NCBI GenBank assembly: GCA_004554085.1
Contig: SFNY01000061.1
Span: 1-12,915 of the forward strand
DNA length: 12,915 nucleotides
Origin: Clostridiales bacterium
GTDB taxonomy: Bacteria; Bacillota; Clostridia; Christensenellales; Aristaeellaceae
Direction: 5' to 3'
The notes under the pieces are model-generated. The model had not been told where the DNA came from and searched no databases. It saw only the letters and a program-made list of their open reading frames with translations. Position 1 is the stretch's first letter, and every line of letters begins with the position of its first letter. The translations under genes were made by a program, and so were the position numbers. Shown one piece after another: positions 1 to 6,492 of this stretch.

Positions 1-2483
1 AGAAGGCTACCCTCAAGATCACCGTCAAGAAGGCTCCCTCCAGCGTGAGCCTCAAGACCACCCGCACCCTGCTCGGCGTGGGCGAGACCGCCCAGCTCAC
101 CGCAACCCTGCCCAACGGCACCGCCGGCGGCTACGGCTTCTCCTCCTCCGATGCGGCGAAGCTCACCGTGGATGAAAGCGGCCTGGTCACCGCGCTGCAG
201 CCGGGCGAGGTCACCGTCACCGTCAAGACCTACAACGGCAAGACCAAGTCCGGCGTGATTACCGTAAAGCCCGCGCCGGAATCCATCACCCTCGCCGAAA
301 CCTCCCTGAAAATCGGCGCGGAGGACAGTGCAAAGCTCTCCTACGCGCTGAACGAGGGCTCCGCAGGCACGGTTTCCTTCGCGTCCTCGGACGAGAGCGT
401 CGCCACCGTGGACGCGGACGGCACGATCCACGCCCTGAAGGATGGCAGCGCCACCGTCACCGCCGCCACCTACAACGGCAAGCTTGCCTTCTGCGAAATC
501 GCGGTTCTGCCCGCGCCCAGCTATGTCGTGCTGCCCTATGCGACGCTGAATCTCGGCCTGGGCGACACACTTCAGCTGGAGCCCGAGGTGGATCCCGGCT
601 GCATCTCCAGCTTCCGATACAGCAGCAGCAATACAAAGTACGCAACGGTGAGCGCAGCGGGCCTCGTCACCGCGAAGAAGGTGGGCAGCGTCACCATCAC
701 CGTCAAGACCTACAACGACAAGAGCTTCAAGCTGAAGCTGAACGTGAAGAAGGCTCCCTCGTCGCTGAAGCTCACGCCGTCCTCGATGACCCTGGGTGTG
801 GGCGAGAGCATGCAGCTGGGATACAGCATCACCAGCGGCACCGCAACCACCCTGCGCTACGCCTCCGGCGACGAGAGCATCGCCGCCGTAAACGAGAGCG
901 GCATGGTCACGGGCGCGGCTGTGGGCGAGACCAGCATCACCGCGACCACCCACAACGGCAAGACATCAAGCTGCACCGTGACTGTGGTTCCCGCACCGGA
1001 ATCCATCGTGCTGACCGCCGCCGAGCTTATGGGCGTTGGCCAGACGATGCAGCTCAGCCCCACCCTGCTGCCCGAGGGCTGCCACACCACGCTGCGCTAC
1101 GAGGTCATCTCCGGCGACGCGGTCACCGTGGACGCAGGCGGTGCAGTGAAGGCGGTGCAGCCCGGCAGCGCCACCGTGCGCGTCTCTACCCACGTGGAGG
1201 GCGTGTACACCGATCACACCATCCTGGTCAAGCCCTCGCCCAGCTCCATCTCCTTTGATGCGGAGAGCTACACGGTCAACATCGACGAGACGCTTCAGCT
1301 GTCGCCGATCCTTGATCCCGACGATTGCTACGCCGAGCTGAGCTACTCCATCACCCGCGCGGGCTTCTTCACCATCGACGAAAACGGCCTGGTGACGCCC
1401 ATCATGCGCGGCTCCACCACGGTGACGGTCAAGACCCACAACGGCCTGAGCGCCACCATCGAGATCCGCGTGGTGGATCCCTACTTCCCGGAGGAGATCG
1501 CCTTCAAGTCGGCGCCTCCCGGCTATCTGGAGCTGAACATGACCTATCAGCCCCAGATCGAGGTCTATCCGGAGACCGCCATTGCGGCCCTGAGCTGGAG
1601 CTCCAGCGACCCGAAGATCGTCTCCGTGGATACGGAGACCGGCCTTGCCACGGCCCTGTCCTTCGGCACCGCGACCATCACGGCCACCTCCGCCCGCAAT
1701 CCGGCGCTGACGCTGGTCTACAAGCTGGTCGTCCTCAGCCCTGAGCGCTGCCTGAAGATGCCCAACCGGCGCGTGACCAGCACCGCCTCCATCTCCACCA
1801 CGCTCTCGCAGATCAAGAACGTGCGCACTTCGGCCTATGATGAGCTGGAGTCCCTCTACGCGCGGGGCGTCATCTCCGCTTCGGATTACAGCAAGCGCAG
1901 GGCCATGATAGAGCGCGCCTTTGAGATGTACCTCTTCCCCTGGATGACAAACAGCCTGGAGCTCTACTGGAAGGCGGCCAACTCCGAAAACGGCCTGAAG
2001 GACTACAAGCCCGGAATCGTGTACTTCGGCATGCCCTACACCCAGACCAATCGCAGATACAATGTGGACAAGGTGCTGAGCGAGGGATTGTATACCGACT
2101 CCAAAAAGGGCTACTACCTGATGAACGGCTCGAAATTTGACGACCGCATGTACCCCGGCAACGACTGCTCGTCCTTTGTATCCATGGCGATCTGGGGCAT
2201 GGGCACCAGCCACTCTGCGGACAGCACCCGCGACATCGGCTCCACCAGCGCCTACCGCACCCTGACCGATACCAAGGATCTGCGCCCCGGCGACATCCTG
2301 AACAAGTCCGGCTCCCACGTCGTCATGTTCCTGTACTATGCCGACGCAGAGCGGACGCAGATGGTCATCATCGAACAGGGTGGCGGCGAGATTGACACCA
2401 ACACCACCTCCTGTTCCATCCGCGAAATCGCGTCCTACATCGACAAGGGCTACAAGATTCGCCGCCTGGCCACGCTGGGCTGA
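1..2483 (+). CDS. Big_2 Ig-like repeat surface protein with C-terminal NlpC/P60-like cysteine amidase domain (5' end outside window)
   Basis: The reading frame is open from base 3, so the protein begins upstream; the GTG at 45 is an internal valine, not a start. Residues are counted from base 45. Seven tandem Ig-like Big_2 repeats of about 80 residues are visible, starting near bases 45, 282, 522, 762, 1002, 1245 and 1494. Each has a GVGET-like strand, an SSD(E)S..TVD..G.VTA core and an end such as TVKTYNGK..ITVKPAP. The tail of an eighth lies at 3-44. A linker follows, then a C-terminal domain with NDCSSFVSMAIW (Cys708), LRPGDIL and GSHVVMFLYY (His758), the Cys/His pattern of NlpC/P60 or CHAP peptidoglycan hydrolases. 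This implies an exported wall-associated hydrolase displayed on Ig-like stalks. No sortase signal or membrane anchor closes the C-terminus (RRLATLG), so anchoring must be N-terminal or absent. The repeats are certain; the peptidase call is by motif only. Confidence 0.86.
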   Translation, partial: KATLKITVKKAPSSVSLKTTRTLLGVGETAQLTATLPNGTAGGYGFSSSDAAKLTVDESGLVTALQPGEVTVTVKTYNGKTKSGVITVKPAPESITLAETSLKIGAEDSAKLSYALNEGSAGTVSFASSDESVATVDADGTIHALKDGSATVTAATYNGKLAFCEIAVLPAPSYVVLPYATLNLGLGDTLQLEPEVDPGCISSFRYSSSNTKYATVSAAGLVTAKKVGSVTITVKTYNDKSFKLKLNVKKAPSSLKLTPSSMTLGVGESMQLGYSITSGTATTLRYASGDESIAAVNESGMVTGAAVGETSITATTHNGKTSSCTVTVVPAPESIVLTAAELMGVGQTMQLSPTLLPEGCHTTLRYEVISGDAVTVDAGGAVKAVQPGSATVRVSTHVEGVYTDHTILVKPSPSSISFDAESYTVNIDETLQLSPILDPDDCYAELSYSITRAGFFTIDENGLVTPIMRGSTTVTVKTHNGLSATIEIRVVDPYFPEEIAFKSAPPGYLELNMTYQPQIEVYPETAIAALSWSSSDPKIVSVDTETGLATALSFGTATITATSARNPALTLVYKLVVLSPERCLKMPNRRVTSTASISTTLSQIKNVRTSAYDELESLYARGVISASDYSKRRAMIERAFEMYLFPWMTNSLELYWKAANSENGLKDYKPGIVYFGMPYTQTNRRYNVDKVLSEGLYTDSKKGYYLMNGSKFDDRMYPGNDCSSFVSMAIWGMGTSHSADSTRDIGSTSAYRTLTDTKDLRPGDILNKSGSHVVMFLYYADAERTQMVIIEQGGGEIDTNTTSCSIREIASYIDKGYKIRRLATLG

Positions 2484-2546
2484 GCAATTCGCCGCCCGAA
2501 AGCGTTAATATAGTCGATGCTATACCAGGAGCTGAAAAAGCCTGAC

Positions 2547-2700
2547 AGCAGTCGCGTCTCCGAAGGAGCCGCGACCAGCCCGGGCGAATCCTTTGGATTC
2601 CAGCCCGGCGCTGCCGAAACCTGCGCAGTAGCAGTCGCGCTTCTGCCTTCGGCAAGCGCGACCAGCCACCGCGAATCCTTCGGATTCCAGCGGTGCGCTG
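2547..2700. repeat. Two-copy imperfect tandem repeat, each copy a pair of hairpins with compensatory stem changes
   Basis: Copy A spans 2547-2613 and copy B 2630-2700, offset by 83 bases. Both start AGCAGTCGCG and end GCGCTG or GGCGCTG. Each copy first forms a hairpin closed by GTCGCG/CGCGAC (2551-2575 with a GAA loop; 2634-2662 with a TTC loop). A longer hairpin follows with the plan CAGC, six bases, GAATCC, loop TTT or TTC, GGATTC, unpaired CA, six complementary bases, one C, GCTG. The six-base stem is CCGGGC/GCCCGG in A and CACCGC/GCGGTG in B: three base pairs differ, each change matched on the other arm. The CA and C bulges are kept in both. Pairing is therefore better preserved than sequence, which suggests a maintained RNA or DNA structure. 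Confidence 0.85.
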
Positions 2701-2701
2701 T

Positions 2702-2854
2702 CGGCCGCTGCAATCCATTGCAGGGCGCCGGTGCGTAAACGTAAGTGACCGCGCGGTGCCGCGTCCGAATCTCTGATTCGGACGTCGGCAGTTCCCGATG
2801 AAATCGGGAACTTGGAATCCCTTTGGGATTCCAACCTTTTTGCAGCCGTAGCTG
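2702..2854. repeat. Series of further perfect short-loop hairpins downstream of the tandem repeat
   Basis: Successive inverted repeats are: CGGC..CTGCAA/TTGCAG..GCCG (2702-2730, loop TCCA); GTCCGAATC/GATTCGGAC (2763-2783, loop TCT); AGTTCCCGAT/ATCGGGAACT (2790-2812, loop GAA); TTGGAATCCC/GGGATTCCAA (2812-2834, loop TTT); and a small CAGC/GCTG (2843-2854). Apart from the last, the stems are nine or ten perfect base pairs or a comparable composite. GAATCC or GAATC recurs in the stems, linking these to the tandem repeat upstream. The hairpin at 2812-2834 is followed within three bases by five T residues (2837-2841), so it could also terminate transcription of the Ig-like gene. Confidence 0.8.
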
Positions 2855-2863
2855 ACGCAGTAA

Positions 2864-2907
2864 GCAAAAATGCCAACCGCTTTCATTATTTCGGTCGGCA
2901 TTTTTGC
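2864..2907. terminator. Bidirectional intrinsic terminator between convergent genes
   Basis: Left arm GCAAAAATGCC (2864-2874) pairs with GGCATTTTTGC (2897-2907). An inner ACCG/CGGT continues the stem after one mismatch, around a loop of about a dozen bases. The A-run and T-run flank the GC core symmetrically, so transcripts ending from the Ig-like gene (+) and from spoIVB (-) would both gain a U-run. It resembles the terminator after prs, with TGCCAACCG in the left arm of both. Confidence 0.85.
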
Positions 2908-2921
2908 GTTTACGGGCTTTG

Positions 2922-4184
2922 TCAGTGCTCTGGAGCTTCCAGCATGTCCCCGATATAGATGCCATAGCCCCTGCTGGGGTCGTTCACCAGCACGTGGGTC
3001 ACCGCGCCGATGAACCGGCCGTCCTGAAGGATCGGGCTGCCCGACATGCCCTGCACGATGCCGCCGGTGCGCGCAAGCAGCTCCGGGTCGGTGATGTGCA
3101 GCGTGATCGAGCGGGTACACGCGCCGCCGTCCAGCTCCACGCGCTCGATCTCGCAGTCAAAGGCCTCCACCTCGTCGTCCAGCGTGGTCAGGATCTGCGC
3201 ATTTCCCGTGTGCACCTGGCTGCGCGCGGCCACCGGTAGGCCCTCGGGATAGGGCAGCTCGGAGACGTCGCCGCTGTAAGCCTCGCCATAAACGCCCCGG
3301 TCGCAGTTGGTCGTGACCGCGCCGATCTGCGCCTCCCGGCTTAGAAAGTCGCCCACGATCTCGCCCGGCGCACCCCGCTTGCCGGGGTTGATCTGCACAA
3401 CCTCGCTCTCAAACAGCCCTCCGTCCGCCACCGGCAGCGTGATGCCCGTGTCCACATCGGAGATCGCGTGACCCAGCGCGCCGAAGCGCATATCCTCGGG
3501 ATCCACGTAGGTCAGCGTTCCCACGCCGGCGGTGCTGGTGCGCACCCACGCGCCGATGCGCAATTCTCCGTCGCGGGGATCCGCCTCGGGCGTGAGCGTC
3601 AGATTCAGCGCGCTTCCGTTGCGCTCAACCTGCAATTCCGCCGCCGTTCCCACCTCCAGCTGTGCCGAAAGCTCCTCCGAGCTGCTCACGGCCACGCCGT
3701 TGACCGCAGTGATCACGTCGCCCGCGCGCAGCCCGGCGCGCTCCGCAGGACTTGTCGATTGCCCTAGATCCGACGTGCCCACCACCACCAGGCCGTCGGT
3801 CTCAATGGCGATTCCCACCGACTTGCCGCCGGGAATCAGCGTGCGCTCCTCGGCGACCTCCACCTCCACTGTCTTGACCGGCAACACGCCCAGCAGCCGG
3901 AAGATCAGGTTCGCCGAGCCGCTCTGTTCGCCCGCCTGGATCTCCAGCGCGCCGTCGCCCCGGCGCAGCGTGGCCTGGGTGTCGCCCGCATCCAAAAGCA
4001 CGCTTCCGGGCAGATTAACATCCAGCACGGCGTTGGAGCCCGCCGTGAGCGAAAGCGTGTCCGGCAGTTCGCCGTAGGCGCGCACACCCGGCGAGCCCAG
4101 CACTGCGACCGCCGCCACGGCCAGCATCAGGCAGAGTACGCCGCGCCCCCGCGCGCGCCCTCGCCCTTGATTCATCCCCTTCAT
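2922..4184 (-). CDS. spoIVB: SpoIVB peptidase (stage IV sporulation protein B, family S55)
   Basis: A 420-residue serine peptidase, close to the roughly 425 residues of the Bacillus protein. In sporulating Bacillota SpoIVB is secreted from the forespore and cuts SpoIVFA, starting pro-sigma-K processing in the mother cell. Visible here: an Arg-rich N-terminus and hydrophobic export or anchor segment (about residues 16-36), IPGGKSVGI leading into a PDZ domain (about 121-200, with ERAGLRAGDVITAVNG), and an S55 peptidase domain with FGALGHAISD (His239) and VQGMSGSPI (Ser383). Asp366 in ITDPELL may complete the triad, which is less certain. The C-terminal VNDPSRGYGIYIGDML is typical of the family. 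The ATG at 4184 is chosen over in-frame upstream codons because GGAGG (complement of 4192-4196) sits seven bases before it and the signal segment follows. The downstream neighbour is not spo0A, unlike in most relatives. Confidence 0.95.
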   Translation of the reverse strand: MKGMNQGRGRARGRGVLCLMLAVAAVAVLGSPGVRAYGELPDTLSLTAGSNAVLDVNLPGSVLLDAGDTQATLRRGDGALEIQAGEQSGSANLIFRLLGVLPVKTVEVEVAEERTLIPGGKSVGIAIETDGLVVVGTSDLGQSTSPAERAGLRAGDVITAVNGVAVSSSEELSAQLEVGTAAELQVERNGSALNLTLTPEADPRDGELRIGAWVRTSTAGVGTLTYVDPEDMRFGALGHAISDVDTGITLPVADGGLFESEVVQINPGKRGAPGEIVGDFLSREAQIGAVTTNCDRGVYGEAYSGDVSELPYPEGLPVAARSQVHTGNAQILTTLDDEVEAFDCEIERVELDGGACTRSITLHITDPELLARTGGIVQGMSGSPILQDGRFIGAVTHVLVNDPSRGYGIYIGDMLEAPEH

Positions 4185-4507
4185 AAGCTCTCCTCCTCCT
4201 CGATTTGCGCTGCGGCGGCGCGCGCTTGCGCAGTTTCCGGCAGATGCTTTTTTCGCACGACGCTGCAATCGCAGCATCATTTTTTCCGCCGGAAAACCCG
4301 CGCATGCTGCCAAAAGTCCGGTATGCTGGGAATGCATGGCCCGCCGGACGCAAAAACCGCGCCGTCCTCCGCTTTCCTTCCATATTTTTCCTCCGGTAGC
4401 AGGATTTTAACCGCTTTCATCTGCAAATAAACCATTTTTCGCGGAAATATGGTTGCGTTTCACAAAAGAAGCGTTTATAATAAGAAAATATACTGGAGGA
4501 GTGTGCC
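4185..4507. other. Divergent intergenic region between spoIVB and tilS
   Basis: These 323 bases hold the upstream regions of both genes. The tilS side has a clear promoter (4453-4481) and ribosome binding site. The spoIVB side has a strong ribosome binding site, but I see no confident sigma-G or sigma-F promoter. A small hairpin GCTGC/GCAGC (4262-4275) is followed by a T-run (4280-4285), and a TTTTCC/GGAAAA inverted repeat overlaps it; neither has a clear role. No gene is visible. Confidence 0.7.
4453..4481 (+). promoter_or_regulatory. Sigma-A-type promoter for tilS
   Basis: TTGCGT (4453-4458) and a perfect TATAAT (4476-4481) are separated by 17 bases, in an AT-rich stretch within otherwise GC-rich DNA. 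The tilS start codon lies 26 bases after the -10 box, with GGAGGA at 4495-4500. The GCGTTTATAAT context is repeated exactly in front of ftsH. Confidence 0.85.
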
Positions 4508-5836
4508 ATGGCGTGTGTTCAGCTTCCGCAAATTTGCTTCGACGATGTGCGCGGCGAGCACCTGCTCGTCGCACTCTCGGGCGGCGCGGATTCCGTGGCG
4601 CTGACCTGCCTGCTGGCGCAGTCCCGCAAGGAATATGCGCTCCGGCTGACTGCGGCGCACCTGAATCACGGCATACGCGGCGCGGATGCGGATGCGGACG
4701 CGGCGCTGTGCCGGAAACTGTGCGCCGAACTCGGGATCGAGCTGATCGAGGGCCGCGCGGACGTTCCCCGCATTGTCCGGGACAGCGGTCAGGGCTTGGA
4801 GGCCGCCGCCCGTGAGGCGCGCTACCGCTTTCTGCGCGAGGCGAGGCTGCGCTGCGGCGCGGACCGCATCGCCTTGGCCCACCACCTGGACGATCAGGCG
4901 GAGACGGTGCTGATGCACCTGCTGCGCGGCACCGGCCCGGAGGGCGTCTGCGGCATGGCGCGCGTCAGCGGCGATCTGTACCGGCCGCTGCTGGAGGTGC
5001 GCAAGGCGGCGCTGGTGCAATATCTGGAAGCCGAGGGCATATCCTGGCGTGAGGACGCGACGAACGCCGTTGCGGACAATCCGCGCAACGCGCTGCGCCT
5101 GAATGTATTGCCCGAAATCGAGAAAAGCTATCCTTCAGCGGCGGAGTCCATCGCCCGCTACGCGCGCATCGCGCGCATCGAGAGCAACTGCATCGCCCGC
5201 CAGACGGATTCCTTCTGGTCGGCCCATGTGCGTCGCGGCCCCTGGGGCTGGCGCATTGAAGCCGGGCCTGCGGAGGAGGCGGTGCTGCGGCGCTGCATCC
5301 GGCGCATCTGCGGCGCAAATCTTCCCGCACAGCGGCTGGACGCGGCCATATCGCTTTGGCAGCTTCCCCGCGGTCGGACGGAGCTGGGCGGCGGCTGGAC
5401 GGCGGAGCGCACGAACGGCGCGCTCTATCTGCTGCCCGCATCCGCGCAGGCTCCATCAGAGGTTCCGCTGAACCCGACCGGCGACGCCGTCCTTCCGGGC
5501 GTGTGCCGGGTTCGCGTGGAAAAGGGCAACTTTCCCATCGAGCCGGACAATCCGCTGGTGGAGGTCGTGGACGCGGACGCGCTCCAGGGCGCGGTGCTGC
5601 GCACGCGAAAAAGCGGCGACCGCATCCGTCCCCTGGGCGCGCCCGGCAGCCGCTTGCTCTCCGATTTCCTGATCGACCGGAGGATCGACCGCCCCCTGCG
5701 CGACTTCACTCCGCTGATCGCCCGTGACAAGCGCATTCTGTGGATCGGCGGCATGGGCGTCGCCGAGGAGGCCCGCATCACAGAGTCTACCCGCGCGCGT
5801 GCGCGCATCACCCTGTTCCCCATTACCGATGAATAA
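4508..5836 (+). CDS. tilS: tRNA(Ile)-lysidine synthetase
   Basis: TilS attaches lysine to C34 of the CAU anticodon of a minor tRNA-Ile using ATP, changing both codon reading (AUA) and charging from Met to Ile; it acts in the cytoplasm and is normally essential. The 442-residue protein has the N-type ATP pyrophosphatase P-loop ALSGGADSVAL (SGGADS at 24-29), HLNHGIRG (51-58) and AHHLDDQAETVLMHLLRG (124-141), all signatures of the family. The later part, with GDRIRPLGAPGSRLLSDFLID, is the tRNA-binding C-terminal domain. The ATG at 4508 follows GGAGGA by seven bases. It is first in a tilS-hpt-ftsH cluster, an arrangement well known in Bacillota, and is followed by hpt after 14 bases, so the two are very likely co-transcribed. 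Confidence 0.96.
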   Translation: MACVQLPQICFDDVRGEHLLVALSGGADSVALTCLLAQSRKEYALRLTAAHLNHGIRGADADADAALCRKLCAELGIELIEGRADVPRIVRDSGQGLEAAAREARYRFLREARLRCGADRIALAHHLDDQAETVLMHLLRGTGPEGVCGMARVSGDLYRPLLEVRKAALVQYLEAEGISWREDATNAVADNPRNALRLNVLPEIEKSYPSAAESIARYARIARIESNCIARQTDSFWSAHVRRGPWGWRIEAGPAEEAVLRRCIRRICGANLPAQRLDAAISLWQLPRGRTELGGGWTAERTNGALYLLPASAQAPSEVPLNPTGDAVLPGVCRVRVEKGNFPIEPDNPLVEVVDADALQGAVLRTRKSGDRIRPLGAPGSRLLSDFLIDRRIDRPLRDFTPLIARDKRILWIGGMGVAEEARITESTRARARITLFPITDE

Positions 5837-5850
5837 CCGGAGGTTTGAAA

Positions 5851-6396
5851 ATGAAGAACGACATCGATCGGATTCTGATTTCAGAAGAACAGCTTCAGCG
5901 CCGCATCCGCGAGATGGGCGCCGAGATCTCCCGCGACTACGCCGGCAAGAATCCCACCATGGTGTGCATCCTCAAGGGCGCCGTAATGTTTTATACGGAT
6001 CTGCTGCGCAATATAGACGTACCGCTGACGATGGATTTCATGGCCGTGTCCAGCTACGGCAACAAGACCAAGTCCTCCGGCGAGGTGGAGATCCGCAAGG
6101 ACCTGTCCACCTCCATCGAAAACAAGCACGTGATCATCGTGGAGGACATCGTGGACAGCGGCTTCACCCTCAGCTACCTCACCCGCATGCTGGCCTCCCG
6201 GGGTGCGGCGAGCATCCGGCTTGCCACCCTGCTGGACAAGCCCTCCCGCCGCGCGCCGGGCATCACGCTCAAGTCCGACTACTCCGGCTTCGAGGTGGGC
6301 GACGAGTTCGTGGTGGGCTACGGCCTGGACTACGCGGAATACTACCGCAACCTGCCTTACATCGGCGTTCTGAAGCCCGAGGTCTACCAGGGATAA
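5851..6396 (+). CDS. hpt: Hypoxanthine phosphoribosyltransferase
   Basis: A purine salvage enzyme that joins hypoxanthine (and usually guanine) to PRPP, giving IMP or GMP. It has 181 residues, the usual size. Motifs are complete: LKGAVMFYTDLLR (41-53), SSYG (67-70) for the flexible loop, the PRPP loop VEDIVDSGFTL (97-107, with catalytic Asp102), LLDKPSRR (127-134, purine-contacting Lys130) and VGYGLDYAEYYRNLPYIGVL (155-174). The ATG at 5851 is preferred to the in-frame TTG six bases earlier because CGGAGG (5838-5843) is seven bases before it. It follows tilS closely. The PRPP it uses would come from prs, also in this window. In Bacillus subtilis TilS and HprT have been reported to act together on ftsH transcription; whether that applies here is unknown. 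Confidence 0.97.
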   Translation: MKNDIDRILISEEQLQRRIREMGAEISRDYAGKNPTMVCILKGAVMFYTDLLRNIDVPLTMDFMAVSSYGNKTKSSGEVEIRKDLSTSIENKHVIIVEDIVDSGFTLSYLTRMLASRGAASIRLATLLDKPSRRAPGITLKSDYSGFEVGDEFVVGYGLDYAEYYRNLPYIGVLKPEVYQG

Positions 6397-6409
6397 GGGC
6401 CTGAGGATG

Positions 6410-6439
6410 TTCACCAGTGGTTCACACTGCGTTTATAAT
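6410..6439 (+). promoter_or_regulatory. Probable sigma-A promoter before ftsH
   Basis: A perfect TATAAT (6434-6439) is preceded at 18 bases by TTCACC (6410-6415), a four-of-six match to the -35 consensus. It lies in the 96-base gap between hpt and ftsH, so ftsH can probably be transcribed on its own as well as from the tilS promoter. The -10 context GCGTTTATAAT equals that of the tilS promoter. Confidence 0.7.
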
Positions 6440-6492
6440 CACAGGATAGAATAATACTGATTTTCTCCAATGTGGAAAGAGAGGACGAAGGT

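Larger units (their letters stand above)
2484..2921. other. Non-coding convergent intergenic region filled with hairpins
   Basis: This 438-base gap separates the convergent Ig-like/NlpC gene and spoIVB. It holds no credible gene: the short frames across it have no recognisable domain, and their composition follows the palindromes. From 2551 to 2834 it is almost continuously occupied by inverted repeats with loops of three or four bases. A bidirectional terminator follows at 2864-2907. The first 63 bases after the stop codon show nothing distinctive. Confidence 0.85.

Noticed and set aside
966..2318. A 450-codon minus-strand frame under the Ig-like gene
   Set aside because: The sense frame has clear Big_2 repeats and an NlpC-like domain; the antisense product is low-complexity Gly/Ala/Val/His/Arg without motif.
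2547..2834. CRISPR array
   Set aside because: Repeat units are two unequal copies and single palindromes, not regularly spaced identical repeats with unique spacers, and no cas gene is nearby.
2517..2876. Short frames on both strands in the hairpin array
   Set aside because: They follow the palindromes, show no ribosome binding site and no recognisable domain.
4185..4337. Longer spoIVB start at 4337
   Set aside because: It would place 51 basic residues ahead of the export segment and ignore the strong GGAGG before the ATG at 4184.
4185..4340. Sigma-G promoter for spoIVB
   Set aside because: Expected from the family, but I could not find a -35/-10 pair with proper spacing on the minus strand.
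6472..6492. GTG at 6472 as the ftsH start
   Set aside because: No Shine-Dalgarno sequence precedes it, while TTG at 6493 has GAGG at eight bases and gives a family-like N-terminus.
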